Shown here one piece after another: positions 23,918 through 31,709 of a stretch of DNA of 64,000 bases (position 1 is the stretch's first letter; every line of letters begins with the position of its first letter). The stretch is from Candidatus Sungiibacteriota bacterium (lineage in GTDB: Bacteria > Patescibacteria > Paceibacteria > Sungbacterales > SURF-37). Location: contig JACPMF010000006.1 of assembly GCA_016186145.1 (NCBI GenBank), forward strand, positions 1-64,000, given 5' to 3'. The translations under genes were made by a program, and so were the position numbers. The notes beneath the pieces were generated by a model. The model saw only the letters and a program-made list of their open reading frames with translations, ran no database searches and was not told the DNA's origin.

Positions 23918-24995
23918 AAAAACAAAAAAACTCCGCATCGCCCAAGTAGCGCCGCTGTGGTTTACTATCCCGCCAAAAGGATATGGCGGAATTGAGCGCA
24001 TTGTTTCCATGCTTACGGAGGAACTTACGCGCCGAGGACACGCGGTAACGCTTTTTGCGGCTCCCGGTTCCCGAACTTCCGCAAAACTTATCTCGGTTTT
24101 TGACAAGCCTCTCAGCGAAGCAAATATCCCTTGGTCAAATCCTATTTGGAATTTAAGAAATCTTTCAACGGCATTCGAGATGGCGGACAAGGGAGCATTT
24201 GACATCATTCACTCTCATCTTGATCTCTGGGCGCTTTTTTTTCAAAACCTGACGAAAGTACCTTCAATACACACCATGCATAACCCTCTTTATCGCACGA
24301 ACGCCGATGCCACGAAAAATGAGCGCTTACGGCTTTTTACCGAAGAAGCGTCCCGCACCAATATCGTATTTATCAGCAAATCGGCGCGGAAACTTGCGAT
24401 GGTAAATTTGCCCAAAAGCCGGGTCATCTATAACGGCATTGATCTCAAACATTTTCGTTTCAATAAGAAGGGCGGCGAACATTTTATCTGGATCGCCAGG
24501 ATGAATAAGCATAAGGGTGTCGAGAATGCTATTGCGGCATGCGAGCAAATAAATGCCCGGCTTCTCCTTGCGGGAAGGATTGATCCCACCCAACGGGAAT
24601 ATTTTGAAAAGATGATTAAGCCGCACCTCAATGAAAAGATACGGTATGTTGGCGAGCTCAAAGACAACAAACTTTCCGAATTTTACGGCCGGGCGAAAGC
24701 CCTTCTTTACCCGATCGAATGGGAAGAGCCTTTCGGTTTAGTAGTTGCCGAAGCAATGGCCTGCGGCACGCCCGTGATTGCGTATAAGCGAGGATCGATG
24801 GAAGAACTTATCAAAGACGGCGAAAGCGGATTTGTTGTCGAGAGCGACATTGGAAAACTTATTGAGGCAATGAAAAAGGTTGATACTGTTGATCGCGTCG
24901 CGGTTCGCAAACATACGAAAGATAATTTCAGCAAAGAACGAATGGTCGATGAATACGAAAAGCTTTACTACGAATTATGTCTAAAACAAAGATAG
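23889..24995 (+). CDS. GT4 family glycosyltransferase
   Basis: This paralogue of the preceding gene has 368 residues and the same plan: LRIAQVAPLWFTIPPKGYGGIE near the N-terminus, YNGID, and EEPFGLVVAEAMACGTPVIA in the donor domain. The start is uncertain. ATG at 23889 overlaps the previous gene by 29 bases and gives a basic N-terminus; a TTG at 23910 would remove most of the overlap. Tight overlaps on both sides show co-translation within the cluster. The close similarity of three GT4 genes here points to local duplication and divergence, with each perhaps adding a different sugar. Confidence 0.85.
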   Translation: MRKFIKNLPKKTKKLRIAQVAPLWFTIPPKGYGGIERIVSMLTEELTRRGHAVTLFAAPGSRTSAKLISVFDKPLSEANIPWSNPIWNLRNLSTAFEMADKGAFDIIHSHLDLWALFFQNLTKVPSIHTMHNPLYRTNADATKNERLRLFTEEASRTNIVFISKSARKLAMVNLPKSRVIYNGIDLKHFRFNKKGGEHFIWIARMNKHKGVENAIAACEQINARLLLAGRIDPTQREYFEKMIKPHLNEKIRYVGELKDNKLSEFYGRAKALLYPIEWEEPFGLVVAEAMACGTPVIAYKRGSMEELIKDGESGFVVESDIGKLIEAMKKVDTVDRVAVRKHTKDNFSKERMVDEYEKLYYELCLKQR

Positions 24996-26143
24996 CGGTT
25001 AAAAAAATCAAGCAGAAGTTGGAGGAAAATATCGAGACATTGCGAGACCCGGAATTCGGCTATATTCGCGCGGGGCTTCCGCGATTTGCCGCGCTCTTTG
25101 GAAGAGACTCGTGTATTGTCTCATGGCAGTTGATTGATTACGATCCTGATATTGCCCGCCGCACCATTAAAATCCTTGCCCGGCTTCAAGGCAAAAAAGT
25201 TGACAATGAAAGCGAAGAGGAGCCCGGGAAAATTGTCCATGAATGGCACCCGAATCCGTCAGAATATAAATCACTGCAGTGGCCTTTGCCGTATTACGGC
25301 TCGGTGGATTCAACTCCGTTTTTCATATACCTTTGCGGCCTTTATTACGAAAAGACCGTTGATACCGAATGGCTTGTAAAATACTGGCCGCATATCGTTG
25401 CCGCTCTTGAGTGGTGTGAAAAATACGGAGATTTTGACGGCGATACGCTCCTTGAATATGAGAGAAAAAATCCCACCGGTCTTTTTCATCAAGGATGGAA
25501 AGATAGCCGCATGGATCATTTGGGGCTTATGACGCCGGTAGAGCTGGTCGAGGCGCAGGGGTATTACTATGCAGCGCTTCGCGAAGCTGCGGAGTTTGCG
25601 TTAATGCTAAAAAACGAATCCCTCGAAAGGAATCTTCGTTCGCGTGCCGAAAAATTAAAAGAAGCTGCCCTAAAAGAATTCTGGCTTCCAGAGAAAAACT
25701 TTTTTGCCACCGCTCTTACGGAATCCAAATTTCCGGACAAGCGAATTTCTTCCAATCCGGGCCATCTTCTTTTCAGCGGGATTCTTGACGGCGAAGATTT
25801 TAAAATTAAAGCTACAGTAGATCGCCTTTTTCAAAATGATATGTGGACGACCTATGGCATCCGCACCCATGCGGAGTCAAATTCTGACTTCAATCCGATG
25901 AGTTATCACCTCGGATCAATCTGGCCGCACGACAACTGGATTATTGCGCAAGGGCTGAAAAAGCACGGATACAACAAAGAGTATCGGAAAATAAAACAAG
26001 GACTTCTTAACGCATATTCCGAACTTGGAGAAATTCCGGAGCTTTATGCCGTGGTGGATGGCAAAATTGAGCAGATTCCTGTTGCGTGCTCTCCTCAAGC
26101 GTGGGCAAGCGGCGCATTATTAAATTTTATTTTGGAAAAATGA
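24977..26143 (+). CDS. Amylo-alpha-1,6-glucosidase-like glycoside hydrolase
   Basis: This 388-residue (alpha/alpha)6-barrel protein shows GRDSCIVSW (about residue 42), SVDSTPFFIYLC (about 107), HQGWKDSR (about 172), GSIWPHDN (about 313) and CSPQAWASG (about 375). These are features of the glycogen-debranching and MGH1-like hydrolases (GH133/GH63-like). It would cleave alpha-glucosidic linkages in the cytoplasm, as there is no signal peptide. The start overlaps the upstream glycosyltransferase by 19 bases and the stop overlaps the next start (ATGA). Location among three GT4 genes suggests a pathway that builds and trims an alpha-glucan or a trehalose-like compatible solute. Confidence 0.85.
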   Translation: MSKTKIAVKKIKQKLEENIETLRDPEFGYIRAGLPRFAALFGRDSCIVSWQLIDYDPDIARRTIKILARLQGKKVDNESEEEPGKIVHEWHPNPSEYKSLQWPLPYYGSVDSTPFFIYLCGLYYEKTVDTEWLVKYWPHIVAALEWCEKYGDFDGDTLLEYERKNPTGLFHQGWKDSRMDHLGLMTPVELVEAQGYYYAALREAAEFALMLKNESLERNLRSRAEKLKEAALKEFWLPEKNFFATALTESKFPDKRISSNPGHLLFSGILDGEDFKIKATVDRLFQNDMWTTYGIRTHAESNSDFNPMSYHLGSIWPHDNWIIAQGLKKHGYNKEYRKIKQGLLNAYSELGEIPELYAVVDGKIEQIPVACSPQAWASGALLNFILEK

Positions 26144-27240
26144 AAAAACTCCGAATTGCCGCAATGGTCTCCGGTCACTTCACTACGCCGCCGCCCCCCG
26201 GCGTAATTTACGCGCCGATGGATATTGCGGTTGCAGTAAGCGAGGGTTTGGCGAAGCGGGGTCACGACGTGACCTTCTTCGCTCCCGAAGGTTCAAAAAT
26301 AAAAGTCTCAAAAAATGAAACCGCCGGACTGAAACCGTTGCGCCAAAACGGAAAGCTCGCAATTTTGGCCGGGCCGAATGTCGGCGGAGCAGAAAAGGCA
26401 AAAATCTACAACCTTTGGGACCAATTCCTGCTTTCTGCCATATATAAAGAATCTCTTGACGGTAAATTTGACGTTGTTCATATTCATCCCGTTGATCGCG
26501 CATTACCCTTAGCGTACGCAATGCGCAATATCCCAACGGTATATACGCTCCATGATCCCATTTATCCATGGCGTGCCGAAATTTTCCGAATGTTTTCCTC
26601 GCCCAATCAGCATTATGTGTCAATTAGTGATTCGCAGCGGCTACCAGCCCCGGATCTTAATTATCTCGCGACGATTTATAACGGAATCGACACCAAAGAA
26701 ATTCCCTTTTACGAAAAACCGAAGGGAAATTATTTATTATTTGTCGGTCGGCTTCATCCGGAAAAGGGCGTAGCAGAAGCGGTGGAAATTGCCCGAAAAA
26801 CCGGGGATGAGCTCATAATCCTTGGACCGCCGGTTACCGGAGAATATTGGGACAAAAAAATTAAACCATATCTCGGAGAGAAAATTCGCCACATCGGCGT
26901 TGTTTCAAGAAAGGAACTGTACGAATATTATGGAAACGCGAGAGCAACACTCGTGCCAATCCAGTGGGAAGAACCCTTCGGGCTCGTAATGATAGAATCA
27001 ATGGCCACGGGAACGCCGGTTATAGCATTTCGGCGCGGATCGGTGCCGGAGATCGTCGTTGGCGGTAAGAACGGTTTTATTGTTGACACCGTTGATGAGA
27101 TGGCCGAAGCGATTAAAAGAGTTGGCGCAATTCGCAGAAACGATTGCCGCATTCATGTTGAAGAAAACTTCGGAATGGAGCGCATGATCGATCGCTATGA
27201 AGAAGCATTTTTGCAATTGGTGGGCACTAAGTCAGGTTAA
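26140..27240 (+). CDS. GT4 family glycosyltransferase
   Basis: The third GT4 enzyme of the cluster has 366 residues. The start ATG at 26140 overlaps the TGA of the hydrolase (ATGA), and gives the expected MKKLRIAAMVSGHF. The donor domain has YNGIDTKE and EEPFGLVMIESMATGTPVIAF with the E-x7-E pair. The N-terminal glycine loop differs from the other two (TTPPPPGVIYAPMD), so its acceptor may differ. It ends the overlapping carbohydrate block; the SET-domain gene begins 26 bases later. Confidence 0.85.
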   Translation: MKKLRIAAMVSGHFTTPPPPGVIYAPMDIAVAVSEGLAKRGHDVTFFAPEGSKIKVSKNETAGLKPLRQNGKLAILAGPNVGGAEKAKIYNLWDQFLLSAIYKESLDGKFDVVHIHPVDRALPLAYAMRNIPTVYTLHDPIYPWRAEIFRMFSSPNQHYVSISDSQRLPAPDLNYLATIYNGIDTKEIPFYEKPKGNYLLFVGRLHPEKGVAEAVEIARKTGDELIILGPPVTGEYWDKKIKPYLGEKIRHIGVVSRKELYEYYGNARATLVPIQWEEPFGLVMIESMATGTPVIAFRRGSVPEIVVGGKNGFIVDTVDEMAEAIKRVGAIRRNDCRIHVEENFGMERMIDRYEEAFLQLVGTKSG

Positions 27241-27266
27241 AAGCATGGGAAAACACCGTAACTGAT

Positions 27267-27794
27267 ATGCGAAAATATTTGCGATACACATGGGCTAGCC
27301 CAAAGATTGCCGCCGGAAAATCTCAAATACACGGCGAGGGCATTTTCGCAACTGAAAAAATAACCAGAGGAGAAAAAATTATGGAGTTTGGGGGAGAGTT
27401 GGTATCGCGCGAGCAGGCATTTTCTGGAAATTATCGAAGCCGTTCAATCTGGATGGTGGATAAAGGTCATTTTCTTGCCTTGCCAAAAAGCGATACGCAT
27501 ATAAGCTTGGATGAGTATTTAAATCATTCCTGCGATGCGAATACCTGGCTTGAAGATGAGGTTACTATTGCGGCCTGCCGAGACATTAATTTTGGCGAGG
27601 AGATAACTCTAGATCAGGGCACTTGGAATTTCGAAGACAGCGAATACACGGACAATCGTGAATTCTGCTCGTGTGGAACGACCCGGTGCCGCCATACGCT
27701 GACCAAAGATGATTGGAAACTTGTTGATATTCAAGAGCGATACAAAGATCATTTCCACCCCATGATTCAACAAAAGATTGATGCGATAGTATAA
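27267..27794 (+). CDS. SET-domain protein lysine methyltransferase with post-SET motif
   Basis: The 175-residue protein contains the SET core: GEGIFATEKITRGEKIMEFGGE (residues 23-45), the catalytic NHSCDANT (about 91-98), and GEEITLDQG (about 112-120). The Cys-rich post-SET piece is CSCGTTRCRHTL (about 132-143). Together these supply the SAM pocket, the substrate channel and one zinc-cluster side. Bacterial SET proteins methylate lysines of ribosomal, histone-like or surface proteins; the target is not evident here. The gene follows the carbohydrate cluster by 26 bases and precedes a kinase by 23 bases, so they may share a transcript. Horizontal origin from eukaryotes or other bacteria is possible. 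Confidence 0.85.
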   Translation: MRKYLRYTWASPKIAAGKSQIHGEGIFATEKITRGEKIMEFGGELVSREQAFSGNYRSRSIWMVDKGHFLALPKSDTHISLDEYLNHSCDANTWLEDEVTIAACRDINFGEEITLDQGTWNFEDSEYTDNREFCSCGTTRCRHTLTKDDWKLVDIQERYKDHFHPMIQQKIDAIV

Positions 27795-27817
27795 AGAAGA
27801 TCGACGCGGCAAAAGTT

Positions 27818-28777
27818 ATGGAAAAATTTCAAAGACGGATCAAATTCAGCGGTGATATCCGCCCGCTTTTAGAAAAGATCGCGTTTGATTATAAATTAGG
27901 CCTCTATAAAACGCACCGCATTATCCCTGTCGGTTACGAGGATTACAACCTCGTGCTCACGACTGAAAAAGATAGATATTTTGTAAAAATTTTCGCCTCC
28001 TATCGTTCGAGGGCGAACTGCGAACGGTATATCGCGATCATTCGTCAAGCTTTGAGACACGGAGTTTGCCATCCCATGCTTTATAAATCTCCGAGTGGAT
28101 TTTTATATTCATTGAATCTAAACAAAATCATGCTCCGGTTATGCGTGATGGAATATATAGATGGAACTAGCCTCTATTCTTTGGGGGGAAATTTGAGTCA
28201 AAAAAAGGCGAAATTCCTTATCAAACAGGCGGCACTTATTAACCAAATCAAGTTAAGGCCGAAATTCGTTTACGATAGCTGGGCGATTTCAAACTTTCTT
28301 AAGGAGTACAAGAAAAAGCGAAAATTTCTCGGAGTCAAAGAGCAAACAGCGCTTGATCGGCTCAAAAAGCAATTCGTACAAGTTTCAATTCGAAAATTGC
28401 CTCGTTGTTTAGTTCACGGGGACATTATTAAAACGAATGTTTTGAAAGATAAGAACGGGAGGCTCCATATCATTGATTTCTCGGTTGCAAACTATTATCC
28501 GCGAATACAGGAATTAGCTGTTTTACTCTGCAGCGTCCTTTTCGATGAAAAATGCCCGGAGAAGATGGAAGACCAAAGACGTTTCGCCTTAAAGGAATAC
28601 AAAAAACATATCAAACTTACTGATGCAGAGGTCCTCGCTTTCCCTATTTTCTGCGATGTTGCTCATGCGATGCACCTGCTTCAGGCCGCTTACGAAGAAA
28701 AGGTGAAGCATAATACCAGTAAGGAGAATAAATACTGGTTAAGGTTGGGTAGAATCGGCCTCGGAGTCGCAAAATAA
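27818..28777 (+). CDS. Aminoglycoside-phosphotransferase-fold kinase
   Basis: This 319-residue protein has the catalytic loop LVHGDIIKTNVL (about residue 200) and the metal-binding IIDFSVAN (about 217) of APH/choline kinase/homoserine kinase II enzymes. The N-terminal lobe contains YFVKIF as the ATP-lysine strand. Substrate class cannot be told: sugars, choline, homoserine and fructosamine kinases share these motifs. It follows the SET gene and the carbohydrate block, so phosphorylation of a sugar intermediate is one inference. No Shine-Dalgarno is seen before the ATG. Confidence 0.8.
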   Translation: MEKFQRRIKFSGDIRPLLEKIAFDYKLGLYKTHRIIPVGYEDYNLVLTTEKDRYFVKIFASYRSRANCERYIAIIRQALRHGVCHPMLYKSPSGFLYSLNLNKIMLRLCVMEYIDGTSLYSLGGNLSQKKAKFLIKQAALINQIKLRPKFVYDSWAISNFLKEYKKKRKFLGVKEQTALDRLKKQFVQVSIRKLPRCLVHGDIIKTNVLKDKNGRLHIIDFSVANYYPRIQELAVLLCSVLFDEKCPEKMEDQRRFALKEYKKHIKLTDAEVLAFPIFCDVAHAMHLLQAAYEEKVKHNTSKENKYWLRLGRIGLGVAK

Positions 28778-28820
28778 ATCCCCACCAAGATTCTTCCACC
28801 AGCGGCTTTGGTTTAAAAAA

Positions 28821-28842
28821 AGCCATCGTGTAAACGATGGCT
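28821..28842 (-). terminator. Rho-independent terminator for the minus-strand gene
   Basis: AGCCATCG / CGATGGCT forms a perfect 8-bp stem. On the minus strand it is followed by a run of seven T. It lies between two convergent genes. Confidence 0.85.
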
Positions 28843-28859
28843 GTTACGGATATATCCGG

Positions 28860-29336
28860 TTAGAACTTCGCGATTGTCACGTACGCGTCAGAGATGTGGA
28901 GGTTGAGTTCTTTCTCAAGGAGCTGCTCCCATTCGGCCGCAGTAGCACAGAGTTCATCGTAGATTGTCTCGTCGAAAACATGCACCGTGCGCGTGCTTAC
29001 CTCGACCAGAGCAGGGTACTGATCCGGCTTTTCCGGCTCGACTTTGTCCACGACAAAGTCAGGGATAGCAACCCTTCAACCAAAGCCATTCATTCTGACG
29101 ACCCCAACCAACGCATCGTCGGTAAGACAAGCGTTGCTGTGTTCGCGGTTTGACTGCATCACAAGACTCAAAACCTCTTGAGCGCGTTCCTCGCCAAGAA
29201 CTTCCGAAGAGAGATAATCAAGTAGCCGAAATCCTTTGGGCGCAAGGGCCCTGTTGAAAGCCGGAAGGATAGTTTCCTTGAATGCTCGTTCCATCAGCGG
29301 CCTGTCGGGCACCGCAAACGCCTCTGTTTTTGGCAC
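28860..29336 (-). pseudogene. Hypothetical gene interrupted by one in-frame TGA
   Basis: GTG at 29336 opens a frame of 86 codons that stops at TGA (29076-29078). The very same frame continues without another stop to 28860, giving about 158 residues in total. The second part (DKVEPEKPDQYPALVEVS) has no start with a ribosome site of its own, so one gene with a nonsense codon is likeliest. GGAGG lies 6 bases before the GTG, and TTGACA (29412) with TATACT (29390) lies upstream. A terminator follows, so the unit is self-contained. Its GC-rich third positions differ from the neighbours, suggesting import. No family is recognised. Confidence 0.55.
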
Positions 29337-29389
29337 GTCGTGCCTCCGTTCTCTGCTTCTTAAGCGGTAATAAATTAAAGAGCATTCAC

Positions 29390-29417
29390 AGTATAACTGT
29401 CATGGACAAGATGTCAA
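29390..29417 (-). promoter_or_regulatory. Sigma-70 type promoter (minus strand)
   Basis: On the minus strand TTGACA (29417-29412), a 16-base spacer and TATACT (29395-29390) precede the interrupted gene at 29336. Confidence 0.75.
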
Positions 29418-29450
29418 CTACAGCCAATAGATACGCTCGTCCTATTATTG

Positions 29451-29456
29451 TATAAT
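29451..29456 (+). promoter_or_regulatory. -10 box before the VKOR gene
   Basis: TATAAT lies 14 bases before the ATG at 29471, predicting a leader of about 8 bases. The -35 region (TAGATA) is weak. Confidence 0.5.
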
Positions 29457-29470
29457 GGCTTAACACTATT

Positions 29471-30463
29471 ATGTCTTTCCGCATTCTTTTGATCTTCGCC
29501 GCATTCGGCGGATTTCTCCTCGCGTTTTACATCCGGCATAAGAAACACGCGCGGGAGAAAATGGTCTGTCCGCTCGATTCCGATTGCGATGCGGTAGTCT
29601 ACAGCAAATACGCGACTTTTCTTGGAATCCCCGTAGAAATACTCGGCCTTTTTTACTACGGCTTTATTGCGGTAAGTTACGCGATCTTTCTTGGCATCCC
29701 GTCTTTTGCTTCCACCTTGACCGTATTCGGGACGCTAGTGATAACGGCTGCAGCTTTTCTTTTTTCGCTCTACCTGACTTTTATCCAGGCGTTCGCCCTT
29801 AAACAGTGGTGCTCATGGTGTTTGACGTCTGCCGGTCTTTGCACCGTAATTTTTGGGACTGCGCTCATAAGTTCGGAATTTAGTTTTTTAGGGCTCCTTG
29901 CCCAGTATCGCGGCTTTATCCTAGCAGTGCATATTTTAGGCGTTGCTCTCGGCCTTGGCGGAGCAACGATTACCGATATTTTCTTTTTCAAGTTTTTAAA
30001 AGACTTCCGGATTTCAGACTGGGAAGCCGAAGTAATGCACACGCTATCCCAAGTAATTTGGTTTTCCCTTGCCATTTTGGTATTGGGCGGAATCGGCCTT
30101 TATCTCCCGGAGGCGCATGAGTTTAATCAGTCGCCGAAGTTTCTTTTAAAAATGGTTGTCGTTTCCGTATTGGTCGTAAACGGCGCGTTTCTCAACCTAT
30201 TCATTGCTCCGAAGTTAATTCACATTTCCTTCGGCCAGAAGCACGACCATGAAGCCGGGGAACTTCGCCGTATTCGAAAATTTGCCTTCGCGCTGGGGGC
30301 AATTTCCATTGCCTCATGGTATTCGGCATTTCTACTCGGTTTTTTGCCAAGGGGCGTCTTTCCGGAATTTTGGACGCCTCTTTTCGGCTACCTTTTAATC
30401 GTGGGCGCGGGAGTAGCTACAAGCCAGCTTCTTGAACGGCTGTTTTCAAAAAAGGCGCCGTAA
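29471..30463 (+). CDS. Vitamin K epoxide reductase (VKOR) family membrane protein
   Basis: VKOR homologues reoxidise thiol oxidases so that exported proteins gain disulfides. The N-terminal half has the loop pair CPLDSDC (Cys33 and Cys39), the typical YSKYATFLGIPVEILGLFYYG stretch, and the active-site CSWC (about 114-117) at the start of a helix. The C-terminal half (about residues 150-330) is a second bundle of four or five membrane helices that is not part of VKOR and is not recognised. No thioredoxin domain is fused. Clients may include the Cys-rich secreted protein at 20.6 kb. It is followed 42 bases later by a phospholipid enzyme gene. Confidence 0.85.
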   Translation: MSFRILLIFAAFGGFLLAFYIRHKKHAREKMVCPLDSDCDAVVYSKYATFLGIPVEILGLFYYGFIAVSYAIFLGIPSFASTLTVFGTLVITAAAFLFSLYLTFIQAFALKQWCSWCLTSAGLCTVIFGTALISSEFSFLGLLAQYRGFILAVHILGVALGLGGATITDIFFFKFLKDFRISDWEAEVMHTLSQVIWFSLAILVLGGIGLYLPEAHEFNQSPKFLLKMVVVSVLVVNGAFLNLFIAPKLIHISFGQKHDHEAGELRRIRKFAFALGAISIASWYSAFLLGFLPRGVFPEFWTPLFGYLLIVGAGVATSQLLERLFSKKAP

Positions 30464-30505
30464 ACCCCGTTAGAAGTCGCGGACGCATGATATCATCGCA
30501 TCTTT

Positions 30506-31252
30506 ATGTTTTCCATTTTTCTTACGTACATTCTTGTCGGATTTTTTAGCGCATTTTTGCTTCCGCAATTAATGCCGGTCGCCATCCTTCAAAAGCTGAT
30601 TTATTACGCAAAAAATTTTGAAACAAGCCATCGTGACCGAATTCTCAAACCGCTCGTATTGCCGCTTATTCGGCTGGGCATCCATCCTAACGTTATAACC
30701 ATTCTCGGTTTTTTACTGGTCTTTGCCGTTGCGTACGGTTTTTTAGTCGAAGCAAATCCTTTATTTTTGTTTTTCGCAGCGCTTTTTGCGGGATTAAGCG
30801 ATATGTTTGACGGTGTGCTGGCGCGCGCTTCGGGAAAAGTAACGATGCTTGGCGGTATCCTCGATGGCTCCAGGGATTTTTTTCTTTTCATAGTGCTTAC
30901 CGCGCGATTCGTCTTCGCTAATTCCGTTCCATACACCCTTATTCTTTGGTTTATCGTCGGTGCTGCCGCTATTGAGGTATTGAAAGCCGGTGGAATAATT
31001 AAGAACGGGATATTCGTCGGTTTCGGTTCGTCGACGAAAAAGCGTCTTGGCGGCGAGGGCAAATTGTCCATTGATCGCGCGAAATTTTTTTTCTATATTG
31101 CGGGATGCCTCGGCATTCTTCTTGGCGAGGTGTGGCTGCCAGGCATCTATGCAGGCTATGTGTTCCTTACGGGCGCCATTGTGCTGGTTTTTCTTTCTAT
31201 CATATGCCACGCGGTTTTGCTTCGTATGCCGTATGAAGGCCATCCTGCCTAA
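30506..31252 (+). CDS. CDP-alcohol phosphatidyltransferase
   Basis: This integral membrane enzyme joins a CDP-activated lipid or alcohol to an acceptor, as in phosphatidylglycerol or phosphatidylinositol synthesis. The full signature D-x2-D-G-x2-A-R-x8-G-x3-D-x3-D is present as DMFDGVLAR...GGILDGSRD (about residues 98-125), and six hydrophobic helices are visible over 248 residues. Which alcohol is used cannot be told. Many CPR bacteria lack complete lipid synthesis, so the enzyme may work on scavenged precursors. No Shine-Dalgarno is visible; the gene shares direction with VKOR and L21. Confidence 0.85.
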   Translation: MFSIFLTYILVGFFSAFLLPQLMPVAILQKLIYYAKNFETSHRDRILKPLVLPLIRLGIHPNVITILGFLLVFAVAYGFLVEANPLFLFFAALFAGLSDMFDGVLARASGKVTMLGGILDGSRDFFLFIVLTARFVFANSVPYTLILWFIVGAAAIEVLKAGGIIKNGIFVGFGSSTKKRLGGEGKLSIDRAKFFFYIAGCLGILLGEVWLPGIYAGYVFLTGAIVLVFLSIICHAVLLRMPYEGHPA

Positions 31253-31311
31253 AGCAGATTAAATACGCGGAGGCCTTGCATTCTTTTGCAGCATTCTTTA
31301 TTATCAAATTT

Positions 31312-31386
31312 ATGACTTTTGCGGTAATCAAAACCCCGCACCAAAACCTTCGGTTTGGTACGGGGCAGGCCGGCAGGAAACACTAA
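31312..31386 (+). CDS. 24-residue leader ORF that copies the start of L21
   Basis: The ORF begins MTFAVIKT, nearly the first residues of L21 (MATFAVIKTGG), and stops with TAA two bases before the rplU ATG. After the shared part it runs through a strong hairpin with a TTCG loop (CCCCG/CGGGG and ACCAAA/TTTGGT arms). It is either a tandem partial duplication broken by a repeat or a leader peptide controlling rplU. Whether it is translated is unknown. Confidence 0.45.
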   Translation: MTFAVIKTPHQNLRFGTGQAGRKH

Positions 31387-31388
31387 AT

Positions 31389-31709
31389 ATGGCAACATTC
31401 GCGGTAATTAAAACTGGAGGCAAACAATACCTGATAACTCCGGGCCAAAAACTAAAAATCGAAAAACTTGATGCCGATGGGGGCGCAGTGGTTTCGTTTA
31501 GCGAGGTTCTTCTTGTCGTTGACGGCGTTACGGCAGAGATCGGAATGCCTTTTATCGGGGGGGCAAAGGTTGAAGCGGAGGTGCTGGGACAGGGGCGGGA
31601 GAGAAAGAAAATTGTTTTTAAGTATCACGCTAAGGCCAGATACAGAAAAAAGAAAGGACATCGCCAACCTTATACCGAAATAGAAATCAAAAAAATCGCT
31701 ATGAAATGA
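31389..31709 (+). CDS. rplU: 50S ribosomal protein L21
   Basis: The 106-residue protein matches L21 along its length: FAVIKTGGKQYLITPGQ at the N-terminus, VLLVVDG in the middle and the basic KYHAKARYRKKKGHRQPYTEI that contacts 23S rRNA near the end. Usually rplU is followed by rpmA (L27), but here rpmA lies at 62.3 kb on the other strand, so the classical pair is split. The upstream mini-ORF copies its N-terminus. A strong shared terminator begins at its stop codon, and recR converges on the other side. Confidence 0.95.
   Translation: MATFAVIKTGGKQYLITPGQKLKIEKLDADGGAVVSFSEVLLVVDGVTAEIGMPFIGGAKVEAEVLGQGRERKKIVFKYHAKARYRKKKGHRQPYTEIEIKKIAMK

Noticed and set aside
28860..29336. Alternative genetic code with TGA as an amino acid
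   Set aside because: TGA ends dnaX, the GH gene, the KAP gene and rplU at natural C-termini, so it is a normal stop here.
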